60,000 nt of DNA, taken from Cryptomeria japonica (lineage: Eukaryota > Streptophyta > Pinopsida > Cupressales > Cupressaceae). The stretch's first letter is position 1; each line of letters begins with the position of its first letter. The notes beneath the pieces are model-generated. The model was given only the letters and a program-made list of their open reading frames with translations, was not told the origin of the DNA and did no database searches. The stretch covers positions 304,938,164 through 304,998,163 of the forward strand of contig NC_081414.1 of NCBI RefSeq assembly GCF_030272615.1, in the 5' to 3' direction. Made by a program: the position numbers and the translations under genes. This document shows, piece by piece, positions 32,480 through 43,814 of the stretch.

Positions 32480-33545
32480 AAACGAACAAGAGTTGAGGAG
32501 TTTTTTAGATCTAATATAGGAAAATGTGGGGCAGCATGGTTAGAAACAAAAATTTTCCTATTAAATTTCACAATAATAACTCAAAACTAGTATTGCACAA
32601 GTTGTTGAAGCTTACACATATGATGATGGTGAAATTAAGGAAGCAAGAGTGATGAGGAAACTAGGATGAGTGAGTATTACTACTAAAGAGGATAATTTAT
32701 TTGGAGTAATGCTTAAGGTCATTGAGCACTGATGCATGTTAAGCTACCCTAACATGAAAAGGACATTGCTTGAGGACAAGCAATATTTGGGATATGAGAG
32801 TTGTCATGGCCCTCTCACTTAAGCCCAAATTAATATTGTTTTAATAATCAAAGTGTTTATTGATATTATATGATAATATAATTATATATCAAAAATAATA
32901 TTAATTATTTGGATAATAAGTTCTTTTTTAAGCTAACCTTGTATCTTTTAAATATAGGAAGTCAACTTAGTTCTTTTAGATCAACCAAATAAAGTATAAG
33001 AATAAGACAAAATTTTATTTTGAGGGGGCGAGAGTTATTTCATGTCAATAATTCTAAATGCTCCAAATAGGGATGAAAGCCTTTGTGTCGATCATCCTAA
33101 GGTTTGGATGCAACCCCAACCTCAGTAAATTAGGTTTTACATAATATTTTTAGACAAGATTATATTGTAACCATTTGCAAAGGTGTTGATTTCCATTTCC
33201 AACACTTCCAAGATGAGCGCAAGCACCTAGAGTCATTGAATTAAATGATAGTTGACCTAAGGCAATGTTACATAGGAAATATGTGAGTTTGTGAGTCAAA
33301 CCCCTAAAAATATAAACAAGCATTCAAGATCTAAGTATTCTCCAAGGCTTCCAAAGACCTAGGGGGTTAGCCCACAATAATGGTTCCCACTTTATTGGCC
33401 AAATAAGGACACTTTAATCAACATTTTGCACAATATATTCACTTTCTGACACTTATAGCAGCTAAACCATTGAGAATTTGAAGATGAAGCAAAAGTATTG
33501 ATTTGTGAGATTTTTTGTGTAGATTTTTTAATTTATTTTTATTAT
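32480..33545. other. Mosaic intergenic DNA, possible plus-strand LTR start
   Basis: Adjacent to LINE A (about 32480-32590) the minus strand can be read as more of the older LINE (FLFLTMLPHIFLY), with stops. From about 32755 the plus strand has CTTGAGGACAAGCAATATTT, GGGATATGAGAG and TTGTCATGGCCCTCTC, which resembles the polypurine region and 3' LTR start of a plant gypsy element. I cannot find its other end. The remainder shows nothing. Confidence 0.3.
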
Positions 33546-33655
33546 TTGGTAGTACATCAAGACTTTCTAAGAAGTCACCCATCCCAGTATTACTTTGGCC
33601 CAAGTTGTGGAGTTCTAAGGGGATTTTGTGTACTAACACTAGTATGATTGCACCC
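33546..33655 (-). pseudogene. 5S rRNA pseudogene
   Basis: The minus strand begins GGGTGCAATCATACTAG, continues with CCTTAGAACTCCACAA, then ACTGGGATGGGTGAC and TTAGAAAGTCTTG. This follows plant 5S rRNA from end to end. Several substitutions are present. About 9 nt are missing where GTTAAGCGTG is expected, which removes part of internal control box A, so RNA polymerase III transcription is unlikely. It could be a dispersed 5S copy or derive from a 5S-bearing retroelement (Cassandra LTR or SINE3 type). I see no TG...CA LTR ends around it. Confidence 0.75.
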
Positions 33656-34399
33656 GTGTATATTTCATATATATATATAATTATGAATATTTTTACGTAA
33701 CTCTTTTTTTTTATTTATAGTAATCATTATTTTCTAAAAGTGACGTTTATGTCGTAATGCATAACATTTTTTATACAAAGGATAAATTTAAAAATTTTAA
33801 ATATAGATTTGCCACACCAATGTCTAGTGCATGGATATTTTTCATAATTGTTTGTTGCATATATATTTTTTATTAAATTTTAAATTTGGAGTAAGATAGA
33901 TGTGTATTTTGTCATGCATATAACTTTTTTTTTGTATGCATTTGAATTAACTTATTATTATTTTTTTGTTGAAATGAGGATATTAATACTTAGGGTAAAC
34001 ATATCTTTTAGAAAAAAAATTCTCTATTAATTTTGATTTCTCCGCATGTGTGAAACAAAGACCTTAATGTTCAATCAAAAACCTACATTCACAAGAAACA
34101 AAAATAAATATGATAATGAAATTAAATACATTCAAAATTATACTTTTTGGAAAGCTTATAATAAGGGTTGCATATTAACAAAAGATAACTTTTAAATGAA
34201 TTCATTTGATACCTCAAAAGATAAAGTAAAAGTCATTTTTTGCTAGCATTTTGATAGGTGCAAAGGAGATTTCATTGTAGGTATAATTTAAGACTGGAGA
34301 GGTTCTATCCAAGGGAGTTTGATCTAACCCTCTTCAATTAAAAACCTTCAAATTGAACCTCTCAAGGATTAAATGAGTGTAAAATTATAGAGGGGTACA
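33656..34399. other. AT-rich DNA without recognisable genes
   Basis: Strongly AT-rich with many T-runs (for example around 33700-33720 and 33920-33970). Small open frames only, none convincing. Confidence 0.4.
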
Positions 34400-35110
34400 A
34401 TTTATGATACTAGAGAACTGTACCAACTTTTACTTCTTGAAGCATGATGATATCAGTTTGATTGTTCTAGATAGAACGCTTGACATGAAATTTACGATCA
34501 GGGATTGTCAAGCCCCGCATGTTCCACAATTGAATTTTTCACTTCATCGTGAGGATTCTAGGATGATTTTCTCAATAGGCTTATGCACATTAAGCTGATT
34601 TAATGACAAACAAATTTGAGAATCCATAATGATATCTTGTTCAAGGGGATCCATGAGGGAATCTTAGCCAAGAGGATCTTGAGAAGGAGGTTGGTATTAT
34701 TCTCTTATTAGACTGTTAGGTTGAGGATACATTTTTTTTGAGATGAGAAAAATCTTTCATCTATTTTGGAGCTCTAGGTTGAGACATAGTCATGACATAT
34801 TTATAAGATTTTATTTCAGCTAGGTGAGGTGGTTATTGGTGAGGGGAGGGGAAGAGGGAGCTTCTTGGAGATTAAGAGAAGGTGGGTTCATCTTTAGATA
34901 AGGAGAAGAGAGGAGAGAGAGAGAGCGGTAGGGTCATGGATCTCACTATCAAATGTTGGGGCAGCAACACGAAGGTTATCAAAGGTTGGTTGAGAGGGAT
35001 TAGGATTATAAAAAAGGTAGTCTCAAATGAGGTGGCCCTCCCTTGTGCAATAGAAACATGCATTAGTCTTATTAAAATAAGTAATGCATTGATAAAATTC
35101 AAATCCAAGT
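34400..35110 (-). pseudogene. Old LINE remnant: ORF1 knuckle and endonuclease start
   Basis: About 35080-34990 on the minus strand reads CFYCTREGH, followed by a stop and DY, a zinc knuckle with decay, then Pro/Asn/Thr-rich sequence. About 34540-34410 reads LWNMRGLTIPDRKFHVKR, then NNQTDIIMLQEVKV, the N-terminus of a LINE endonuclease. Orientation and order suit a LINE running leftward. It may be the 5' part of the same old LINE whose 3' part lies left of LINE A, but no RT link is visible. Confidence 0.5.
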
Positions 35111-35314
35111 CGTACAAGCTTGATAGAGCTAGGGAGAGTCTAAGTTAGATCCATTCAATAGAAGCTTTAAGGTGAGAGCATAAGCTAGACCATTTATCAG
35201 AGTGATGTTTACACCACAAAAAATGGATTATGTTGTATTATTTTCTTGACCTTTTATGTTGAGGTAACTCTAACTTAGGTTGTGATTGTTTTGTTTTCTT
35301 GGGGAGATAAATAT

Positions 35315-35480
35315 ATTGATTTGTGACATCTTATTAGAGTTTATTTGTGTTGAATTGTGACATCTTACATGTCATGATTGATTAATGTTTATTGGTGATA
35401 TATTTTATGTTAAGGTTGATTTGTGACATCTTCTATGTCATGGTTTACGTGTGACATTTATTATGTCACAATTGATCATG
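35315..35480 (+). repeat. Degenerate tandem repeat of a TTGTGACATCTT motif
   Basis: Imperfect copies of TTGTGACATCTTAYATGTCATG at about 35319, 35356 and 35418, plus GTGACATTTATTATGTCAC (35451-35469), an inverted repeat. Noncoding. Confidence 0.5.
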
Positions 35481-36649
35481 TTTGTATATGATATACTTTG
35501 TGTTATGATTCTACTTGTGATAGTAAGGTGCTATATAAAATGATAGAGTGTTGTAGTATCGTAAATTGTAACACCTTATAAGTTTACACTTATTTTTAGG
35601 CCTTTTTGTGTGCCCCCTCATAACTCTTTCCAAGCTTATTTCTCCCCTTGGTACCACAAATTATTGTTATATGTTCATACAATTATCTGATCTTGTGCTT
35701 ACCTTTGTTCCACCCATTTCTGGGTGGAATATGGCATTGGGTGTCATAGCCCTAGTGGACTAGGGTGCTAGGCGTCTTAGTCCACCCAAATTACGCCCAA
35801 ATTTGAGCTTGTTAGTGTGTCAGTTCTTGCAAGTTGTTATTTGATCTCGATATTTGAATGACTATTGGAGGTCAACCTAATTTATGAAATACCTTGGGAA
35901 CCTTATATAAAATAATCTTTCCTAATTCTTTTTTATCCATCCACATTCCTAATAACTTTCTAAAGAAAACATTATGGAGCAACAAGTTACAACAATATTC
36001 ATGCAAGTTGGTTTTCATGGTTGATCTTGTCTTGTTATGTCATTTTATTGCATCAAACCTTGAGGTTCATATCCAAAGAACATTGGATAATCATCAAGAT
36101 CATCAAGCTTGAGGTATAATCTTGTCAATTCAACATTTTACTTTAGATTTAACCTTTGCCATGCAAGGGTAAGCTCTCTTTTTCATCATCATTGTTGTAG
36201 GGTTAATCCAAACTTGGGGTTTGACTCAGGAAAACCCTTATATATCCCAACACAATTTTCTCTCTCTTCTATGTGTAGGATTCATATTTGAAAGACAAGG
36301 ATTACAAATTCATAAAGTGTAGCCAAATTTGAAGAAGCAGAAAACCCTAGTCACTAGCAACTATTGCTAGTGACTGATACTTTTTTGACAAAATTTCAAA
36401 GAGATAATTTGTGTGACATCCTAATTCAGAATCTGTTTATGATATTTGTATCAGACATCTTCAAGTTAGTAGTGTCTAGCCACATTAAGAAACACTATTG
36501 GGCTCAAATTGCAAACACGGGTTCATTTTTATTCCCATTTCTAAATCTATCTTTAGACTTTGCATATATGTTATTTAGCTTACTTTAATGCTAATTATTG
36601 TCAAATTGACATCTTTATACCTATTTCCTATATCTTCTCATCATATTTT

Positions 36650-37872
36650 TGTTAGACAGTTCAAATAGCCGGAATACAACTAAGAGGGGGGGGGGTGAAT
36701 CAATTGTCACAAATTACCAGAACATTTAGCAATTAAAACTTTAATACTGGAACCTAAAACATTAATACCGAAATGCTTAAACCAAATACTGGAATAGAAG
36801 TTAAACCAATTAAGCATAAACAATAATCAAAGAATAAATACCGTCCACATGACACCAAGATTTATATGTGGAAAACCCGGTAAAGGGAAAACCACGGTGG
36901 GAAGCCTACCCACATTCAAATAATACTTCTGCAGTAAGTAAGTGAATTACAATTGAGGGGCCTACACTTGCAAGAAGGCCAACAACCTAGAGCACATTTC
37001 TCATCACAATAGGAGTCTCACTGATTAAATAGAAATCCAGACTACAATTCGGAAGAATGAATGAACTGCAAAGATAACATCTCCTATGCTTGAGTATAGT
37101 TTTGGTTAAGCTCAATACCGGAGGACTAAATCCTCTTACATAAACCCAACACGATCTCCAATGATCGACCAAATCCTCTTCCTAAATGATATTACATTAT
37201 TTGCACATTACATATCCATATCCCATTCCCTTGATATGATCTACAATGAGATCTTACATCATATATATACAAAGCCTCGACCATAAACAATTAGGCCAGC
37301 CACCAGATAATAAACCAATTACATAATTACAAAACATGTCAGCCTTAGACCAAACAAATAATATCCAACCCATAAGACATCCTAAAAACACATTGAGATG
37401 TCCAACCCACACATTACATTAAGTTGGTCCATAACCTAGATCAACCAGGACCCAATATAGGTCCACACACTAAAGCAATGATCTCCATCCACCAAGTCTC
37501 GAACATGATCACCATCACCATCCTGAATCTCCACCAGAAGCTGCACCAACACCACTTATGCATATCATCAAAGATCTTCATCAAAGCTCTGCTAGTGAAA
37601 CCCTCGCCGGAACCACAAACCAAGCTTCCAAGCAAATAGGATAGCATCTGATCACCAGACCAAAACTGACTGATTGAATATGAACATGAGTAAACCGATT
37701 CCATAACCAATCATACTAGAGCATACCATATCATGTCAGATTCAAACCAACTAGAAACCACACATCCTGCCAAGACCAGAAGGGTGCCAGTAAAGCATCC
37801 AAAATAGCTAGTGTTGACATCAATGACAAAACATCAATGCAACACATAATGAATTCCTCCAAATGGCCAACA
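36650..37872 (-). repeat. LTR-like unit 2 of the nested insertion
   Basis: Carries a run of 10 G (36686-36695) followed by TGAATCA, and at 36852-36901 ACACCAAGATTTATATGTGG followed by AAAACCACGGTGGG. It has the same motif order and similar spacing as unit 1 but is otherwise well diverged. Confidence 0.5.
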
Positions 37873-37935
37873 ATTTTATCCAATCATCTCAAATCACATA
37901 AGAAGGAATAATCAACTGATAGTTCTGATACTTAA

Positions 37936-39416
37936 TGTTAAGTACAAATGCCAAGCTAATAAGATGAGAGGGGGGGGGGGGGTGAATCATACAACCTTAA
38001 TCTTCCATAAAAACAACAGATTCAACCTCGGTAACATATACTTCAGTAATATAACCAAAACTGCTAAACATGCAAACTCAAAAGCATATAAACATCATAC
38101 AACTCATAACACCAGATTTAACGTGGAAACCCAAATAGGGAAAAACTACTGTGGGATTTCGGACCCACTAAGAAATATACTCTTTTAGAGTATGCTCGGT
38201 TAAAAGAAAATCCTGTTAAAGATTACAAACACATTGCTAGATGTGACCCAGTTAAGGGATTTCCCTCAGATCTGTTAAGATCTTCACCTTGTTAGAAGTG
38301 ACCTTGTTAAAGGATTTCAAACACTCAATCAGAATGTCACCTTGCTAGAGGGTTTTACAAATAAGACTGTTAAGTCCACTCGGTTAAGAGATTTTCTGTT
38401 ACTTCACAAAATAACAGTAATAAAAATCTATCTGCAACTTCACATCTAAAATGCTAAAGCAGATTCTTATTTGCTCAATACAATAGGACTTATCTTGTCC
38501 ATCTGCTGGGCTCTATACTTTGTTATTCAAACAGGTCTTCAAGCTTCAGTGCTCGATAATCACTATGTAGCATCCCTGTGCATACACTTGCCTGCATACA
38601 TTGTTTATCAACAGTTCCTTATTTATAAACAATTTGCCAACCGCTTAATCTCCTTGATCACATTTCCCATGATCAATCATAGCCATCAGATCTTCAAACT
38701 TGACTAGGTTCAATGTATCCTTCGATCTGAAAATGTTTTACCCCACCTTGGAACTTGCATACATTTCTTAGAACTTGTGCTAGAGTATTGCGGCTCAATC
38801 TGAGCTGTAGATCTTCCTGCCGATTTTCCTTTGCCATAGATTCTTTAACAAACTTCATGCACAACATACCAATCATTTAATCAGTTCTAGCTCATCAACT
38901 TCCTTCATTAAATAATTCTTATATTCATTTAATGCATTATGTTATTACTCAGTTGCAACTTGGTAAATACTAAACTTCACTCAGTAGACATTCCACCTTC
39001 ATTAACCGATAGCGATAACCTTAGGGTTTACCGACTAAGTTCTTTGCTCGGTAACATAGTATAGTATTAACCTTACAATCAACAACATATGTAGGATATC
39101 AAAACAATCTAAACATCATGATCTCATCATTGTCTAACTCAGTAATAGTTGCCCATTGAATAACTTATTTCTCCCCTTATTCATCACATTCTGTCTGTGT
39201 CTTTTACCGACATCTTTATGTACTCATCAAATCATACTTCTTAAGATATGGCAACATCATACTGAATTAGAAAATCAATATCTTGACATCAATGACAAAA
39301 TAATAATATTAAGACAATAAACATCCTTAATCAGTTATATCCATAATCATCAACAACCTTCTCAATATCCTAATTGAAATGCCAACAATCTCTCCTTGTC
39401 TATTATAATGCCAACA
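37936..39416 (-). repeat. LTR-like unit 1 of the nested insertion
   Basis: Carries a run of 13 G on the plus strand (37970-37982) followed by TGAATCA, and at 38109-38155 the block ACACCAGATTTAACGTGGAA with an inverted-repeat-like CCCAAATAGGGAAA. Immediately left of it lies the PBS-like sequence. Confidence 0.5.
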
Positions 39417-39563
39417 TCAACCACTGTTCCTAGCTCTCCCAAAGGTTTGTAGTTGGGTCTATTGACTATTCTTTAATGTATGTTGATGTGAATGGGTTTG
39501 ATTCCTTGTTTGCATTATTAGACTAATGAACCCCATTTACACACATTACAAGTGTATTCAAAT

Positions 39564-39715
39564 TTTATCTCATGGATCATATTTGAAAGGATGGAATGCA
39601 ATTTCTATGAAAGGTTTATCTCATAGATTATATTTGAAAGGATGGAATGTAATTTTTTATGAGAGGTTTATCTCATAGATTCTATTTAAATTAATGGAAT
39701 TTGATGTTGTCCTAT
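39564..39715 (+). repeat. Three tandem copies of a 51-52-bp unit
   Basis: Units start TTTATCTCATRGATYATATT at 39564, 39615 and 39667; the first two are close and the third is decayed. Noncoding, just outside the solo LTR. Confidence 0.65.
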
Positions 39716-39828
39716 AATATGGGATGGTTGGTGTCACAACCCTCTTTTTCTATTATTTTAATTACCTTATATTAAATAATATTTTAAGATCTATTTCGAA
39801 TGAAGGATTTTAATATGGCATGTATTAT

Positions 39829-39993
<165 letters not shown>

Positions 39994-40066
39994 CATCCAT
40001 TATATATAATGATTATATATAAACAACATATTGAATTATAGTTCATAATCCAAAATGTCATCTATT

Positions 40067-41445
40067 TGTAGTATCGTAAATTATAATATTGTATAATTTA
40101 TACCTTTTTGTGCCCCTACCTTAGTGTGTCCCATTTTTCTCTCATCCAAACCTATTTTTGACTTTTTTACATTGAACTGATGTCATTTATCCACATGATG
40201 GTTTGAACCCTATCTTGAGCTATGTGCACCCCTTCCCCAACTTGTTCACCTTGTTTTCAATAGACAAAGACATTTGGGGTACTCTTGTCCCAGACAATGG
40301 TGCCTATGATGTCCTTGTCATAGATAAGGGTGCTTGAGATGTCCTTATCCCCCAAAATCAAGTCCAAATTCAAACACAATGTTTCCCACTTCTCGCCAGT
40401 CAGCTCCTAATCTCGATGCCTCAATTTGACAATCAGAGGTCAACCTGATTGGTGAAATACCTTGAGAACCCTATATAAGAGCATTCTTCCAATTCATTTT
40501 GATATCACAAGTATTCATACCACACCCATCATCAAGCATACTACACCCATCATCAAGCATTTATAGAGACAATACAATATTTCATCTCACCATATTCTTC
40601 AAGATTTAGACATCATGGAGCAACAAATTACATTAATCCTCATGTAAGCATGCATTTAAATTTGATCATGTTAAGCCTTGCCATGTCATGTCGTGTTATT
40701 TCATCAACACTTGTGATCACATTAAAAGAGAATTTCACCATCTACCATCATCAACTACAATAGATTTGAGGTACAATATTCAACATTTTACTCAAGTATT
40801 TCAATTGAATTCAAGGGTTGATTCCAAACCCGAGGTTTAACTTTGGCAAACCCCTGTCCAAAACACAATTTCTCTTCTATGTACAAGAGATAGGTTTAGA
40901 AGTTGTAATTGCAAAATTAGGCAAAGTAGAAAAAGATAATCATATCTAGCTTTTGCAAGAGCAAAAAGCAGAGGACAAGGTTTCCCCACAAACCTATCTC
41001 TAACAAATTTTTGACAAAATTTTAGTAAGACATATTGTACTACATTTTGATAGCTGAAAATATATCTTCCATCTGCATCTAACACTCCATGGATAGGGTC
41101 ACCTAAAGCATCCTTGTTGCATACTTTCAATCTTAGATTCTAGACACAGGTTCCACTTTGCTCCCTAATTCTAGATTTGTGTTTGTGTTTGCATATTACA
41201 CCTAAAATTACCTATTCATGTTAATTTATGTCAATTTTGCACCTTTATCCCTAGATCTAGCATTCAATTTAAATTTTTCCATAGCTCATTTTCAACTTAA
41301 ACAAAGGGAGAAACATAAATCAATCAACATTCACTCCTTGGGGTTGAATCTATTGATTTTGTCTCCCTTTAATGAGTACTTGATATAGGTTTATTCCTTG
41401 TTTACATAGCTAGACTAGTAGATACCCTATTTTCACCCCATTAGA
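40067..41445 (+). repeat. 5' LTR of element 4
   Basis: Starts TGTAGTATCGTAAATTA and ends CACCCCATTAGA, where sister LTRs end TTACA (the final CA is mutated). TATA box in CCCTATATAAGAGC near 40472; family module AAACCCGAGGTTTAAC near 40823. It is followed at once by TTTTGGTGAGCCCAAC, which occupies the PBS position, so this is a 5' LTR and not a solo LTR. Confidence 0.7.
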
Positions 41446-41691
41446 TTTTGGTGAGCCCAACTCTTTTAACATTTTGCATATTTCTGATTTGGTGTTTTCA
41501 GATCTAATTTTTCATAATGAAATTTACAAAAAATTGGTTTTCTATTTCATGTGTGATTACATTTCTCATTAGTTACTTTGATCAAAATCATGTGTTGAAT
41601 AATAGCTTCGATCACTTCATGTTGATTGCATACATTCATACAACTTTAATGTATTGCATTATGAGGGTTTCAAAGATTTTTCATAAAAGCT

Positions 41692-42537
41692 TTGGTAGAT
41701 GTTTCAAATGGAACTCTTGTTAATCTTAGAGATGATATTGAAATGAATCATAATTGTACCTCTCTTAGATTATCTTTTATTCATGAGGAAAGAATTGACA
41801 CTCCTATCAATAATCTCTCTAATGAAGATGCAACATTTAAGAGCAACATTGAATCATCCTCTTCTCACAAAGATACTGTGGTGCAAGAAGGAAAAGGCAA
41901 ACATGTTAATCTAAGTACATCAATCACTTTAGATTCCCCTTATTCTCGTGGAACTTATCTTAATCACCAACATATTTTGAGACTAGATTATGATGATGTT
42001 ATGCATTTTATTCATGACCTATCTCATAACATAACATTGAGTAAAGAGGAAGCTTTAGATGATGAGAATACTTCTTCCCAACCTAACAAAGTTAGTTTGA
42101 ATAGTAGGAAGGAGAATCTTCCTACAAATGTTCTTCCTCCTTCACCTATTCATCCCATTGGCCCTTCAACATGTCCTTACATAGTTTTTTTTAATAAAGA
42201 TAATAACACAAATCCTCCCCCTCCTTTATCAGTTCTTTCAACAAAACATTGTCCTTCTATCCCTTGAGGGACAAGACCTATCCATGCTAACAGTAAAGAA
42301 AAACTATTAAAAATAATTTTCTGGAAACTCAAATATGATAAAAACATTGCTTTTCCTTTTGTAAGATATACCAATAATTATAAGAAAAAATATGGTAGTG
42401 TGTATTGCCTCTTTCATCACAACTATTCTCATTGTCTTGTTGACTGTAAATCTTTTAAAGCATTTGTCCAATATTTATGTTATAGAGCTCATACCCATAT
42501 CACACAAGATCTTATGCTTTTTCTCGATCCAAACTAG
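41692..42537 (+). pseudogene. Gag remnant with C-x2-H-x4-H-x4-C knuckle
   Basis: A single frame with one internal TGA at 42265. The first part is a Ser/Asn/Pro-rich segment (LPPSPIHPIGPSTCPY). After the stop comes KEKLLKIIFWKLKYDKNIA and the knuckle CLFHHNYSHCLVDC (about 42405-42445), followed by KSFKAFVQYL. This matches the position and spacing of the knuckles in elements 1 and 2. The gag core upstream is not recognisable. The true start is unknown; the frame as given opens with TTG. Confidence 0.5.
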
Positions 42538-43000
42538 AAAGTAGTACAATAACACCCCCTTCACCTATTATGTTGCATGTGATCTTAGTAGATTACCTTT
42601 TTGGGGCTCTTTGTCACTCGTGGTGTACAATTCCATGTGAAATCATACTTGGTTAGCAACATAATAGTCTTCATTATTCTTGTCTCCATGCTTGGGTGGT
42701 AAGAATAATATTTTAATATTCTCTCTTTTCAAGGATTTCCTTTTCCTTTGTTGAGTTGCATCTTTCATAACTTGATGTCCTCTTCCTTGCTTCAAAAGAG
42801 TCACGTCTCTTTATGTTGCATTAATGTACATTGTTGCTTAAAGGATATTTCCTTGGCATTGAAGGTGTTTATCCTTGTCTCTTATTTCTACCTTGAGACA
42901 TCAACATAGGGATATGTTGACATCTTAAGGGGGGCATATATGCGAGCTCCTTGCCACTTATTTTCAAGTCAATGTTGCACGGTTTCCTCATGAACAAGGT

Positions 43001-43207
43001 GCTTTATTTTGTTATCCTTGTTGTGGTGTCCTAGTATCACCTTCCTTGTAGTTGCTTGCCTTGTGATAATAAATCTTTGCTTGGAAAATTCTTTTCTTTA
43101 AATCCTTTTTTGCGGATTTCCTTACATACAATGCTTTGTTTGGTTATCCTAGTTGTGGTGTCCTAGTAACAACTTCTTTGCAGTTGCTTGCCTTGTGATA
43201 AGAAAGA
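43001..43207 (+). repeat. Imperfect duplication, 132-bp period
   Basis: GCTTTATTTTGTTATCCTTG...CTTGCCTTGTGATAA at 43001-43077 recurs at 43133-43207 with a few substitutions. Shared core: TTGTGGTGTCCTAGTA. Confidence 0.65.
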
Positions 43208-43690
43208 TTCATTTGAAAAAAATATTTCCTTTCAATCTACACTGATCAACTTCCTTTCAATAATAAAACTTTGCTTGGCACCCCTTTTGTAGGATGAGTG
43301 GAACTAGCATAACACAACTTGCTAGACTATTTCAAATCTTCCTTTCCACACAGATCACACTATTGGTGTTTCCAGCTGATGATTCCAAGAATCCTCTATG
43401 AGTAGCCAATCTCAATCTATAAGGTGATGGATCGATGGACCAACTAACAGAATAGTAACTAGGGATAATGGACTAGTCACTTTCTCTACACTTTAGGCTC
43501 TGTTAAACCTAGGTGGGTATCCCTTTTATAGTACTCTTATGATGATTTCAGTTCCTTTTAGTACTATCACAGATATATTCTCAACCTATTGAGTGAATCA
43601 AAAAAACTTATTGGATATGGCTTTTATCCTTGTATATTTGTCCTAAATCACTATGAGAATTAGTACTTCTTCCTACTCTTAAAAACTAAA

Positions 43691-43814
43691 ATCTACAAAA
43701 TAGAAAGTAAATACAAAGATAAATGATTTTTCTTGATTTTAATTAGTTAACAATCTACAAAATAGAAAGTAAATACAAAGATAAATGATTTTTCTTGATT
43801 TTAATTAGTTAACA
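43691..43814 (+). repeat. Perfect 62-bp tandem duplication
   Basis: The unit starting ATCTACAAAATAGAAAGTAA at 43691 is repeated without change at 43753. Identity suggests a recent slippage or strand-switch event. Confidence 0.9.

Larger units (their letters stand above)
36650..39416 (-). mobile_element. Nested pair of copia-like LTR units separated by 63 bp
   Basis: On the minus strand the first unit starts TGTTGGCATT (39416; a second TGTTGGCATT start at 39387 follows the purine tract ACAAGGAGAGAT) and ends ...GTACTTAACA at 37936. The second starts TGTTGGCCATTT at 37872 and ends CTGTCTAACA at 36650. The 63 bp between them begin TTAAGTATCAGAACTATC, close to the tRNA-Met PBS (TGGTATCAGAGC). 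Both units share, in order, TTTTGTCATTGATGTCAA, a CACCAGATTTAACGTGGAAA-like block, and a C-tract followed by CTCT. They are too different to be LTRs copied in one recent integration. There is no coding sequence; this could be a TRIM-like element or stacked solo LTRs. Confidence 0.55.
35552..39550 (+). repeat. Solo LTR of the element 1 family, split by a nested insertion
   Basis: Starts TGTAGTATCGTAAATTG and ends ACACACATTACA. It is flanked by a perfect 5-bp duplication AGTGT (35547-35551 and 39551-39555), so it is a complete insertion reduced to one LTR by recombination. It shares modules with the LTRs at 40067, 49459 and 4754: a TATA box in CCTTATATAAAA near 35903, and CAAACTTGGGGTTTGAC near 36208. 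Its sequence breaks off at 36649 and resumes at about 39417, where it again follows the 40067 LTR (TTGATTCCTTGTTTGC...ATTACA). Confidence 0.82.
40067..42537 (+). mobile_element. Element 4: gypsy remnant with 5' LTR and gag
   Basis: 5' LTR, PBS-like sequence, a short leader (41446-41691) and a gag remnant on the plus strand. No Pol domain or 3' LTR is found, so the right end is the last recognisable sequence. The minus-strand ORF at 44907-47857 may belong to the same element. The solo LTR at 49459 is not its 3' LTR, because it has its own flanking duplication and no polypurine tract. Confidence 0.55.
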
